Position numbers and translations under genes: made by a program. A stretch of DNA of 33,343 nt. Origin: an uncultured Christensenellaceae bacterium. Lineage in GTDB: Bacteria > Bacillota > Clostridia > Christensenellales > UBA3700. The notes under the pieces were generated by a model. The model did not search any database, was not told where the DNA came from, and saw only the letters and a program-made list of their open reading frames with translations. The stretch covers positions 1 through 33,343 of the forward strand of contig CALWBV010000016.1 in assembly GCA_944376205.1 (NCBI GenBank), written 5' to 3'. Positions 1 to 10,719 of this stretch are shown here, one piece after another (positions within the stretch are counted from its first letter, which is position 1; each line of letters begins with the position of its first letter).

Positions 1-553
1 TCAGGAACGTCCCTCACCGTCACGTACGTTTAGTACGCTCGGGATTCGGGACAACCGCTGAAAATTCACAAAATCACAGCACTCTCCAAGGGCTTTACTA
101 CCTTTATATTTTTATATTAGTGTGTCTTTTCTGACAAGTACGCTCCTGTCATAGTCGGTCTGGGAAAAGCAAAAATCATGCTAATCTCCAAGGGCTTTTA
201 CTTCCTTTTATATTCTATCGCGCCCTTGTATATCGGCACATATTTGCGATTTTGTGCGAGTAGTTACGCTCGGTCACGTACGACAAGTACGCTCCCTCGT
301 GAACTCTCTTCAAAACCGCAACTCTGCACCAATCTCCAAGGGCTTTGCTTTCTTTATATGTTCTATTGCAAATCCGCATGTTTGAGAAGAGGGGCAAGTT
401 TTATTTGCTCGATGATATTTTATCCCTCGGGACACGGGTTTGTCAATTGATAGAGAGGCGGTCGTATTATTCGTATAAATCAAAGCAAACACACGATAAT
501 GTTTGTAATTTTATTCTATATTTGAAAAATATCTCATAAAAAACAACTTCGTA
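1..553. repeat. gene-free stretch with three degenerate repeat copies
   Basis: No convincing gene is seen here; the short open frames lack ribosome binding sites and recognisable protein content. A core reading CTCCAAGGGCTTT followed by an AT-rich CCTTTATAT-like tail occurs at 84, 186 and 334. Each copy is preceded at roughly 40-60 bases by a GTACGCTC motif (about 34, 140 and 286). The units are about 85-95 bases long and imperfect, so this is a degenerate, unevenly spaced intergenic repeat rather than a CRISPR array. Function unknown. Confidence 0.55.
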
Positions 554-582
554 TTGACACTTCGGCTTATTATTTATATAAT
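554..582 (+). promoter_or_regulatory. sigma-A type promoter of the beta-galactosidase gene
   Basis: TTGACA at 554-559, a 17-base spacer and TATAAT at 577-582 form a perfect consensus. The start codon lies 36 bases after the -10 box. Confidence 0.85.
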
Positions 583-584
583 AA

Positions 585-3659
<3,075 letters not shown>

Positions 3660-3675
3660 AATTAATTAAAACGAT

Positions 3676-3708
3676 AAATAAAGCGACCTCACGGTCGCTT
3701 TATTTTTT
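3676..3708 (+). terminator. rho-independent terminator after lacZ, probably bidirectional
   Basis: 13-bp stem (3676-3688 with 3693-3705), TCAC loop and a T run. It lies between convergent genes (lacZ and the RadC-like gene), and the opposite strand is also T-rich after the stem. Confidence 0.9.
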
Positions 3709-3791
3709 AGTTGCGTTTGTATTAAAATTTCGCTTATTTTCGTAAAGCAATAATACAGTTTGAAAAACGTCTCTGTTATTGCGAAGGGATT

Positions 3792-4547
3792 TTACATTCT
3801 GAACTTATCCATTGCCGTTGCGAATTTGATGTAATCTCTATATACGTCCTTGTATTGTTTGAGATCGCCGTGTTCGTTGAACGAATAATATCCGTCTGTC
3901 GAGACTATTATGTGGTCGATAAGTTTGAGTCCCATGATCTCGCAGAGCGAAACGAGCCAGCGGGTAAAGTCGTAATCTGCCATAGACGGCGAGCTGTCAC
4001 CCGACGGGTGATTGTGCGCAATAAAGATATTGTTGGCGCCTGCGTTGGCGGTTCTGTTGATAAAGTTTTTGACGTTGAGAGTGCACTCTTGACTGTTGCT
4101 TATGCCGATTTCGCATTTATCCACGAGTTTGCCTTTTGCGTTGACGATTGCCAAATACATTTTTTCTTCGTTGAGATCGCAAAGAAGCGTACGGAAGTAA
4201 TTCACGCTGTGAGTTATCGTATCCAGCATAGGTTTTTCGCCCAGTTTTTGAAGTTCGTACAACCGTATTATCTGCGGCATGGACGACAGGAAAAGAGCGG
4301 CATTCCGAGTCATGTTTTTGACGCTCATAAGTACGGAATACGGCAAGTTGAAAACTTTATTGAGACTACCGCCGGCTTTGTCGATGAGTTCGTGTGCGAT
4401 TACGTTGGTATCTTTGAGCGGAATAAAAGGATAGAGCAGAAATTCGAGAATCTCGTGTTGAGGAAGATTCTCTATTCCCATCTTTTGCACTTTTTCACGC
4501 ATACGTTCTCTGTGACCTGCATGGAGGTTTTTGTCTTTAGTATCCAT
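3792..4547 (-). CDS. radC: RadC/JAB-domain family protein
   Basis: 251 residues. The N-terminus HAGHRERMREK and the UPF0758-type helical region (about 8-95) are typical of RadC proteins. The C-terminal half carries the JAMM/MPN metal motif HNHPSGD (H178, H180) with the trailing Asp D191 in SPSMAD. The family was once linked to DNA repair, but its cellular role is unresolved; the motif predicts a zinc-dependent isopeptidase-like fold. It follows the serine protease gene on the same strand by 44 bases, so the two may be cotranscribed. The start at 4547 has an AAGGGAT sequence close upstream. Confidence 0.88.
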   Translation of the reverse strand: MDTKDKNLHAGHRERMREKVQKMGIENLPQHEILEFLLYPFIPLKDTNVIAHELIDKAGGSLNKVFNLPYSVLMSVKNMTRNAALFLSSMPQIIRLYELQKLGEKPMLDTITHSVNYFRTLLCDLNEEKMYLAIVNAKGKLVDKCEIGISNSQECTLNVKNFINRTANAGANNIFIAHNHPSGDSSPSMADYDFTRWLVSLCEIMGLKLIDHIIVSTDGYYSFNEHGDLKQYKDVYRDYIKFATAMDKFRM

Positions 4548-4591
4548 ATCCCTTATCCCTGAAAATGTCGGTTTTCCGACTGTTTTGTGCT

Positions 4592-5431
4592 TTATTTTTC
4601 AGTAGTCGTGTTCTCTGTCGCAACCTGATATTCTACGTCGGCTTCGTCGAGAAACTCTTTGAGAGTTGTGAGAGGTATGCCGCATCCGATGCCGTATGCG
4701 TCGCTGTTGGAGCCTTCGATACGTGCATAGATAACGCCTACGACGTTGCCGTATTTATCGAAAATCGCACCGCCGCTGTTTCCGTGGTTTATCGTTCCGT
4801 CGAGTATGATTGACTCAAAGTTATCGTCTACGGAAAGTCTTATTCCGGGAGAAGAAACCATGAGTTCGGTGAGTATGATTCCCAAATCTTCGGGATTTCC
4901 GAGAGTGTAGAGTCTGTCGCCGTAATAGATGTCCGATGAAGCGGCAAGAGTTACGGGTTCGTAAGTTGCCGTACCCGATCCGTCGTAATATTTTCTTATT
5001 TTGAGAAGTGCCAAATCGGCTTCGTTGCTGTAACCTACCAAATCTGCGGTCAGAGTGTTGTTATCTGCAAATACGACTTTATATGTTGCGCTCAACGGCT
5101 TATCCAAAGGATTGTAGGGGGTGTCGCTACCTGTCGATGCGTACATGAGTACGCAGTGTCTGTTGGTGACGACATATCCGTCCGACGTAACTATAAATCC
5201 GCTGCCTGCGCTGGTTTTCTGGTTTGAAAAAGTCGCAATTATTCTTGTAGCAGAAAAAAGATTGTTGTTTGCGACAATATTTGCGGCGTTGGGGTCTTCC
5301 ACTTCCGTCACATCTATATAATACGGGGTACGGTCAGTATGGAAAGTCCCGAGAAAACTACAGCCTGCGAGAGAAACTGCGGATATGACGAGCAATATAG
5401 TTACGCAGAAAATCAATATTTTCTTTTTCAT
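4592..5431 (-). CDS. trypsin-like (S1C/HtrA-type) serine protease lipoprotein
   Basis: 279 residues from the ATG at 5431, preferred over an upstream in-frame start because AAAGGTGG precedes it and a lipoprotein signal follows at once (basic MKKK, hydrophobic segment, lipobox LAGC with Cys24). The trypsin-like fold shows all three catalytic residues: His92 in VTNRHCV, Asp139 in NEADLALLKI and Ser219 in HGNSGGAIF. This resembles the protease domain of DegP/HtrA, but the chain ends about 60 residues after the serine, so there is no PDZ domain. It is probably anchored to the outer face of the membrane and acts on exported proteins. The radC-like gene follows 44 bases downstream. The specific substrate is unknown. 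Confidence 0.9.
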   Translation of the reverse strand: MKKKILIFCVTILLVISAVSLAGCSFLGTFHTDRTPYYIDVTEVEDPNAANIVANNNLFSATRIIATFSNQKTSAGSGFIVTSDGYVVTNRHCVLMYASTGSDTPYNPLDKPLSATYKVVFADNNTLTADLVGYSNEADLALLKIRKYYDGSGTATYEPVTLAASSDIYYGDRLYTLGNPEDLGIILTELMVSSPGIRLSVDDNFESIILDGTINHGNSGGAIFDKYGNVVGVIYARIEGSNSDAYGIGCGIPLTTLKEFLDEADVEYQVATENTTTEK

Positions 5432-5621
5432 AGTATTTACCACCTTTTTGGTCTGTAATAACAAAACAATTATACGCAACATTTTATTGGCATATAATTG
5501 CGGATATTGACAGTATCATAATTTTATCACAAAAATTTTTATTTAACAATAGTCGAAACTAATATATTGCTTATAATAAGCACAAAATTACTTTTTTCAT
5601 ACATGTCTTTTACAAAAGCAT

Positions 5622-5649
5622 AAAAAAATACCGCCTCTCGGCGGTATTT
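5622..5649 (-). terminator. terminator after the four-TM protein gene
   Basis: 10-bp stem (5626-5635 with 5640-5649), TCTC loop, and seven consecutive T on the minus strand. It separates the membrane protein gene from the protease gene downstream. Confidence 0.85.
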
Positions 5650-5674
5650 ATCGTATAGTCTTTTATAAGAAAAA

Positions 5675-6298
5675 TCACTTGGTTTTGTTTTCTTTGGCAG
5701 CTTTTGCCTGTGTGCGTTTTTCTTTCATTTCTTGTGTTTTCTTTGCAATTTTCGCTTTGATTATTTCCATTACGAGCAATCTGATAAGGGAAATAATAAA
5801 GAGGAGCAAAGATATACCCGCTACGACGATAGAGAGGATATCGAGGATTCCGAGCGATGCGAAGTCGGCACCGACGATGATCAATACGGACGTAACGAAG
5901 GTGGTGATTTTCAAAGACAGCTTTTTGATTTTCTTGACCCATTTGAGAGTCTTTTTGCGTTTTTTGGCGTCTTGTTTGTCCTTTGCCGCAATTGCCGTAA
6001 ATACTACAAACAATATTATCTGCAAAGCGAGAAATACCGTAGTGATGATATTTACTGCGTCGAGCCATCCGTATTTATTGATACGCATAGCGTCTTTGAA
6101 GATGTAAAAACCGAACATAAATACCGTCCAGACAATGGACAATATTTTAAGTTTGCTCATCTTCTTCTTTTCGGCTTTTTGAGGCGTCTGTCCTTCTGCC
6201 TGCACGGACTGTTGGACGTCGGCAGTCGTTGATTGCTCCTGAACTTGCGAAGGTTCATCGGCAGGTTGTTGCTTTTTTCCTTTGAAAATGTTTTTCAT
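5675..6298 (-). CDS. small membrane protein of unknown function
   Basis: 207 residues, not assigned to a family. The first 45 residues are polar and Q/E-rich. About four hydrophobic segments follow (near 50-68, 82-105, 130-150 and 153-178), separated by a very basic loop (about 106-130, rich in K) and followed by a basic tail ending ENKTK. The layout suggests an integral membrane protein with both ends and the basic loop in the cytoplasm. The start has GGGGGAT as its ribosome binding site. It lies 116 bases downstream of lysA on the same strand with no clear terminator between, so it may be cotranscribed with it. No function can be stated. Confidence 0.75.
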   Translation of the reverse strand: MKNIFKGKKQQPADEPSQVQEQSTTADVQQSVQAEGQTPQKAEKKKMSKLKILSIVWTVFMFGFYIFKDAMRINKYGWLDAVNIITTVFLALQIILFVVFTAIAAKDKQDAKKRKKTLKWVKKIKKLSLKITTFVTSVLIIVGADFASLGILDILSIVVAGISLLLFIISLIRLLVMEIIKAKIAKKTQEMKEKRTQAKAAKENKTK

Positions 6299-6414
6299 GG
6301 CATCCCCCTTTAATTTTTTTAACCTGATCCCCTGAATTTTTTAATTTATCTGTTTGAATTGACAGCCCGACGTTTTTGTCTTGCGGTCAATTTTACAGTC
6401 GCTTTTTTGCGATT

Positions 6415-7680
6415 TCAGTTTTTGTTTTTCTCAAACGGCGTAAAGTCGAGAGTAGCAAAATAATCTTCGGGAGTTTCCGCACGACGTATGAGCTTTACCG
6501 ATCCGTCTTCCTTGAGAAGAAGTTCGGCAGAGCGGAGTTTTCCGTTGTAGTTGTATCCCATAGCGAAGCCGTGTGCTCCTGCGTCGTGGATATTGACATA
6601 ATCACCGATTTCCACTTCGGGCAACATTCTGTCAACTGCGAATTTGTCGTTGTTTTCGCACAGTCCGCCCGTGACGTCGCATTTGTATGTCAGAGGAGCG
6701 TTTTCCTTGCCGAGTACGGTGATGTGATGGTAAGCGCCGTACATTGCGGGACGCATAAGATTAGCTGCGCATGCGTCGAGTCCGACGTATTCTTTCCAGA
6801 TATGTTTTTTGTGGATTACTTTTGCGATGAGCGCACCGTAGGGAGCAAGCATAAATCTGCCGAGTTCGGTATAGATAGCCACGTCGCCCATGCCTGCGGG
6901 TACGAGTATTTTTTCGTATGCCTGACGTACGCCTTCGCCGATAGCTATGATGTCATTGCCTTCTTTGCCGGGACGGTACTGTACGCCTACGCCGCCCGAA
7001 AGGTTGATAAACGCAAAGTGTATTCCTATTTCCTGTTGGATTTCCACGGCGAGCTTAAAGAGAATTTCGGCGAGCTTGGGATAGTATCCCGTACCTACCG
7101 TATTGCTTGCCAAAAATGCGTGAATACCGAAATGCTTTACGCCGTAGTCCTTGAGTTTTTTATATGCAATTTTGATTTGGTCTTTGGTCATGCCGTATTT
7201 TGCGTCCTTGGGCGTGTCCATAATTTCGTTGTTAAGAGTAAAGTCTCCGCCCGGATTATAACGGCAGCACATCGTCTCCTGGAAAGGAGCGATTTCTTTA
7301 TAATAGTCTATGTGTGTGAGGTCGTCGAAGTTGATTATTGCGCCGAGTTTAGCGGCGAGAGCAAAGTCTTCTTTGGGCGTAACGTTGGAAGAAAACATGA
7401 TTTCCTTGCCCTTGAATCCTACTTTGTCGGACATCATAAGTTCGGTCAACGACGAGCAGTCAACGCCTGCGCCTTCTTCTTTGAGTATCTGCAAGATATA
7501 AGGATTAGGAGTAGCTTTTACAGCAAAAAATTCCTTGAATCCTTTGTTCCACGCAAATGCTTTTTTGAGCAGTCTTGCATTTTCTCTTATGCCTTTTTCG
7601 TCGTAAATATGAAAAGGCGTAGGGTATTTTTTAACTATTTCTTTTATTTGGTCTAACGTAACAAAAGGTTTTTTGTCCAT
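6415..7680 (-). CDS. lysA: diaminopimelate decarboxylase
   Basis: 421 residues, the usual length. It decarboxylates meso-diaminopimelate to L-lysine, the last step of lysine synthesis, using PLP in the cytoplasm. The alanine-racemase-like barrel begins with FFAVKATPNP, which carries the PLP lysine (K55). The barrel continues with GVDCSSLTE and the phosphate-binding glycine loop SGGVGV (228-232). The C-terminal beta domain has the active-site Cys-Glu in GGLCENNDKFA (C341, E342) and DAGAHGFAMGYNYNG. One departure is ELGR (272-275) where the family usually reads EPGR. AGGAGA precedes the ATG, and a TTGACA-type promoter lies about 50 bases upstream. Related ornithine/carboxynorspermidine decarboxylases share the fold, but the CEN/SD-type motif fits LysA. 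Confidence 0.9.
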   Translation of the reverse strand: MDKKPFVTLDQIKEIVKKYPTPFHIYDEKGIRENARLLKKAFAWNKGFKEFFAVKATPNPYILQILKEEGAGVDCSSLTELMMSDKVGFKGKEIMFSSNVTPKEDFALAAKLGAIINFDDLTHIDYYKEIAPFQETMCCRYNPGGDFTLNNEIMDTPKDAKYGMTKDQIKIAYKKLKDYGVKHFGIHAFLASNTVGTGYYPKLAEILFKLAVEIQQEIGIHFAFINLSGGVGVQYRPGKEGNDIIAIGEGVRQAYEKILVPAGMGDVAIYTELGRFMLAPYGALIAKVIHKKHIWKEYVGLDACAANLMRPAMYGAYHHITVLGKENAPLTYKCDVTGGLCENNDKFAVDRMLPEVEIGDYVNIHDAGAHGFAMGYNYNGKLRSAELLLKEDGSVKLIRRAETPEDYFATLDFTPFEKNKN

Positions 7681-7726
7681 ATGTCTCCTGTCACAAAATG
7701 TGATAAATTAAAAATTTTACACATTT

Positions 7727-7756
7727 AGTATAATATAAAAGACTGTATTATGTCAA
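7727..7756 (-). promoter_or_regulatory. promoter of lysA
   Basis: Minus strand: TTGACA at 7756-7751, 18-base spacer, TATACT at 7732-7727, about 45 bases upstream of the lysA start. Confidence 0.6.
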
Positions 7757-7833
7757 ACGGGCGGGGGCAATAAGCAAAGCAATTATTTATGATTTCGATT
7801 ATGTTTTGATTTTTACAATCGTGTTTAGCTGAC

Positions 7834-7896
7834 ATACGAAACTTCGTAAGACAAAAATGCAAATAATTTATAAACTTAATACGAAATACCGTAAGA
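7834..7896 (+). promoter_or_regulatory. paired palindromic sites, candidate operator of the HTH gene
   Basis: Two related sequences, ATACGAAACTTCGTAAGA (7834-7851) and ATACGAAATACCGTAAGA (7879-7896), share 15 of 18 positions and each holds an inverted repeat (ACGAA/TTCGT and TACG/CGTA). They start 45 bases apart, and the second ends on the HTH gene's ribosome binding site. This is typical of autoregulated XRE-family repressors, but binding is inferred. Confidence 0.5.
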
Positions 7897-7906
7897 AGGT
7901 TTGGAA

Positions 7907-8146
7907 ATGACAATAGAGCAAGCGGTTAGAAAGAGAATAGAAGAACTCGTCAAAGAGCGACAGAAATCGCTCACTTCACTATGTCTGGACTCCGGGATAA
8001 CTCCTTCGACTATATTTGATTTTATGGTAGGAAAGAGTAAATGTCCTAAAGTATCTACTCTTAAAAAATTTTGCCAAGGGGCGGGAATTACGCTTAAAGA
8101 ATTTTTTGACAGAAGTTATTTTGACGACGACGAAGATTTCGATTGA
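7907..8146 (+). CDS. small XRE/Cro-like HTH DNA-binding protein
   Basis: 79 residues, nearly all one helix-turn-helix domain: RKRIEELVKERQKSLTSLC, then the recognition-helix region GITPSTIFDFMVGKS, then STLKKFCQGAGITLKEFF. This is the Cro/C1 pattern of phage-like repressors. The tail is short and acidic (DDDEDFD). ATG at 7907 is chosen over the TTG at 7901 because AAGGT ends just before that TTG. Two related palindromes stand directly upstream, the nearer one touching the ribosome binding site, which suggests autorepression. A strong terminator follows. The target genes beyond itself are unknown; lysA is divergent but has its own promoter. Confidence 0.82.
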   Translation: MTIEQAVRKRIEELVKERQKSLTSLCLDSGITPSTIFDFMVGKSKCPKVSTLKKFCQGAGITLKEFFDRSYFDDDEDFD

Positions 8147-8160
8147 TGCAAAAAGCGCAA

Positions 8161-8191
8161 AAAAAAGAGAGGTACTTGCCCTCTCTTTTTT
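8161..8191. terminator. bidirectional terminator between convergent genes
   Basis: 12-bp stem (8161-8172 with 8180-8191) flanked by A and T runs, so it works on either strand. It serves the HTH gene (+) and the small lipoprotein gene (-). Confidence 0.88.
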
Positions 8192-8207
8192 ATTAACCCC
8201 GATTAGA

Positions 8208-8546
8208 TCAGATAATCTTCTTGAAGATTTCGATTGCGCCTTCGGTGCCGAATGCAATAGCGTTGCCTTTCTTGCAAAGATTCTTCTTGGAGTCATCGCT
8301 CTTGAGATCTTCGTAAGCAGCCTTTGCATCGTCGCTGTTTTCAAACCAGAATACGGTGATGGTTTCAGTAATTTTGGTGTAGATAGAACCTTTGTAGTCG
8401 CCCAAAGACGTAGCAACACCTACATAGCCTTCTTCCTTAAATTTTTCGTCAACTTTTTCTTGACTGGGAGTACAAGCAACGAATACGGAAACGAGCATTA
8501 CGGCAAGTACCACGATTGCAACGGAAAGAAATACTTTCTTCTTCAT
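8208..8546 (-). CDS. small secreted lipoprotein, unknown function
   Basis: 112 residues. A lipoprotein signal is clear: basic MKKK, a long hydrophobic stretch and the lipobox FVAC with Cys25. The mature part of about 87 residues is a small soluble domain. It includes GYVGVATSLGDYKGSIYTKI, the segment VFWFENSDDAKAAYEDLK and a C-terminal IEIFKKII. The VFWFENSDDAKAAYEDLK part recalls small lipoproteins with a ferredoxin-like fold, but I cannot name a family. AGGAGG stands 5 bases before the ATG, and an extended -10 promoter lies about 40 bases upstream, so the gene is probably well expressed on its own. Confidence 0.8.
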   Translation of the reverse strand: MKKKVFLSVAIVVLAVMLVSVFVACTPSQEKVDEKFKEEGYVGVATSLGDYKGSIYTKITETITVFWFENSDDAKAAYEDLKSDDSKKNLCKKGNAIAFGTEGAIEIFKKII

Positions 8547-8585
8547 AATAACCTCCTGAAAAATTTGTGAATTTTTATTGACTAT

Positions 8586-8614
8586 ATTATATCACTGACA
8601 AAGCGTAATTACAA
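8586..8614 (-). promoter_or_regulatory. promoter of the small lipoprotein gene
   Basis: Minus strand: TTGTAA at 8614-8609, 17-base spacer, TATAAT at 8591-8586 with an extended TGA just before it. Confidence 0.7.
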
Positions 8615-8856
8615 GAACTTTACACAAAAAAAATCGGCAAAATTAAAGTTAACTTAAAATTTATATGGACAAAACGGTAAAAGACATGGAGACTATATTC
8701 AAAAAATTATCAATAATTACAAAAATTAAAGCGAGTCAATATATACAAAACGGATATAAAAAACAAAAAATTTTTTAATATATCCCGAAATTTTCCACAT
8801 AAAACGCTTTTGAAAAAGCAAAGTAACTCCTCTTTGGCGTTTTTAAGGCAATACGT
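8615..8856. other. AT-rich spacer between divergent promoters
   Basis: Very AT-rich, rich in A runs, with no gene, repeat or hairpin that I can support. Only the two divergent promoters at its ends are recognisable. Confidence 0.5.
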
Positions 8857-8885
8857 TTGTCATATTTTGGCGTATGTGTTATAAT
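8857..8885 (+). promoter_or_regulatory. promoter of the AGCS symporter gene
   Basis: TTGTCA at 8857-8862, 17-base spacer, TATAAT at 8880-8885, 42 bases before the GTG start. Confidence 0.8.
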
Positions 8886-8927
8886 CGTTATGTTTTAATT
8901 TGAATGTCTGCATATGCGAGGTAGAGA

Positions 8928-10484
8928 GTGGAAACTTTATCCAAAATAATTTCTTTTGTCAACGATAATATCCTGTGGGGAATACCTATGGTCGTGCTTA
9001 TTCTAGGAGTAGGCATATATCTTACCGTGCGCAACAGATTTATGCAGGTTACTAAATTTCCCTATGCCGTCAAAAACACTATCGGCGCACTCGGTCAGAA
9101 ACAGGCACTCAAGGGCAATGGCAAAAGTTTGTCACAGTTTGAAGCTTTTTCCACTGCGATTGCGGGTACTGTCGGTACGGGTAATATCGTCGGAGTCGCT
9201 ACGGCTCTCGTTGCAGGCGGACCCGGAGCTATCTTCTGGATGTGGGCTTCGGCTTTTGTGGGTATGTTTACAAACTATGCAGAAAACGTTCTCGGTATCT
9301 ATTATCGCAAGAAAAACAAAGACGGACATTACGTCGGCGGACCTATGTACTATATCGAAGAAGGACTCGGTCTCAAGTGGCTTGCGATAGTATTTGCCAT
9401 ATTCTGCATGCTTGCTTCTTTCGGCATGAATATGGTGCAGGTCAATACTATTGCCACTACGCTCGACGGCGGTTTTTCCATGCCCCAATGGCTTACGGGT
9501 CTTATCGTTGCGGTGCTTATCGCATTGATCATAATCGGCGGAGTCAAAAGAATAGGAAAGATTGCTTCCATGATAGTACCTTTTATGTGCCTTTCGTTTA
9601 TCGTAATGGCAATCGTCATAATTTTTATGAACGCCAAGCAGATCCCTTCGGCGCTCGGTATGATTTTTTCCAACGCTTTCAGCATAAAAGCCGTAGGCGG
9701 CGGCGTGCTGGGTTATGCCTTCATGAGAGCAATGAGATACGGTCTCGCAAGAGGTATTTTCTCCAACGAAGCAGGTCTCGGAAGCTCGGTAATCGCACAC
9801 AGTGCTTCCGATACGAGAGAGCCCGTCAAACAAGGTCTGTGGGGAATCTTCGGTGTATTTCTCGATACTATAATTATTTGTACGCTTACTGCGCTCGTGC
9901 TTATCACGTCGGGCGTGTACGATGTGAACGCTACCGTTGACGGCGGCGCTAATCTCACTCAAATCGCATTTGTCGAAAGCTTCGGCACCTTCGGAAACGT
10001 AGTTTTCTGTATTATTCTGCCTCTGTTTGCCTTTACGACGATTTTGTCTTGGGCGTATTACGGCGAGAAGTCTTTCGAGTATATATTCGGCGGCAAGTAC
10101 GCTATAATTTACAAAATCATTTACGTTGCGCTTATAGTTGTCGGCGCAATATCCGGCGTAACTTTAGTGTGGGATTTAGCCGACCTTTTCAACGGACTTA
10201 TGGCGATTCCCAACCTTATCGCATTGTTCGTACTCGGCGGAGTCGTTACCCGTATCACACGCAACTATTTCGAGAGAAAAAAAGGCAAGGAAATTATGCC
10301 TATGTTGTCCGCTTATCCCGAGGCTAACGCTTTGCATACTGCGGAATATATAGCAGAAGGCGGCGAAGAAGGCGAAAACGGAGCCGCATTGTGTGAAGAT
10401 ACGGATGACGAGAAAACAGATAATGCCGACGAACATATTCAAGACGACGGAAGTCAACCGACAGACGAAAGCAAGCAAGACTGA
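8928..10484 (+). CDS. AGCS family amino-acid (alanine/glycine):cation symporter
   Basis: 518 residues. An inner-membrane carrier that imports alanine, glycine or a related amino acid with Na+ or H+. The family signature is clear: SLSQFEAFSTAIAGTVGTGN followed by IVGVATALVAGGPGAIFWMW (about 67-106), then FVGMFTNYAENVLGI and GLARGIFSNEAGLGSSVIAH. About ten hydrophobic spans run through to residue 450. An acidic tail of about 45 residues (rich in E, D and Q) extends past the last span, longer than most family members. The start is GTG with GAGGT upstream; the ATG nearby at 8914 is out of frame. The gene stands alone between its own promoter and terminator. The exact substrate cannot be told from sequence. 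Confidence 0.9.
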   Translation: METLSKIISFVNDNILWGIPMVVLILGVGIYLTVRNRFMQVTKFPYAVKNTIGALGQKQALKGNGKSLSQFEAFSTAIAGTVGTGNIVGVATALVAGGPGAIFWMWASAFVGMFTNYAENVLGIYYRKKNKDGHYVGGPMYYIEEGLGLKWLAIVFAIFCMLASFGMNMVQVNTIATTLDGGFSMPQWLTGLIVAVLIALIIIGGVKRIGKIASMIVPFMCLSFIVMAIVIIFMNAKQIPSALGMIFSNAFSIKAVGGGVLGYAFMRAMRYGLARGIFSNEAGLGSSVIAHSASDTREPVKQGLWGIFGVFLDTIIICTLTALVLITSGVYDVNATVDGGANLTQIAFVESFGTFGNVVFCIILPLFAFTTILSWAYYGEKSFEYIFGGKYAIIYKIIYVALIVVGAISGVTLVWDLADLFNGLMAIPNLIALFVLGGVVTRITRNYFERKKGKEIMPMLSAYPEANALHTAEYIAEGGEEGENGAALCEDTDDEKTDNADEHIQDDGSQPTDESKQD

Positions 10485-10536
10485 CAAAGATAAATCGTAA
10501 AAGGTTATTGCTCATCACAGATAATTTGTAAAATTC

Positions 10537-10561
10537 AAGACGGCATCAGCCGTCTTTTTTA
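10537..10561 (+). terminator. terminator after the symporter gene
   Basis: 8-bp stem AAGACGGC/GCCGTCTT with ATCA loop, followed by T residues. Confidence 0.85.
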
Positions 10562-10650
10562 TCGGAAGATACAATCAAATACCTAAAGACAAAACGCTTC
10601 ACAAAAACAATTCCGTAAAAGCAAAACGGTGTCAACAGTCGTGCTGTCTA

Positions 10651-10680
10651 TTGACATATATAATCGTAGTATATTATAAT
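10651..10680 (+). promoter_or_regulatory. promoter of the LRR operon
   Basis: TTGACA at 10651-10656, 18-base spacer, TATAAT at 10675-10680. It lies 39 bases before the first LRR gene; no terminator appears until 14102, so it probably drives all three genes. Confidence 0.8.
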
Positions 10681-10719
10681 TATTAATGATATTCTGATAA
10701 ATTAAAGGAGTTGAGATAT

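Noticed and set aside
178..450. 90-codon frame in the left gene-free stretch
   Set aside because: It crosses two copies of the degenerate repeat, lacks a ribosome binding site and shows no domain.
6376..7656. 426-codon open frame on the plus strand
   Set aside because: It lies antisense to lysA, whose motifs are clear; the translation is Cys/Phe/Val-rich noise and has no ribosome binding site.
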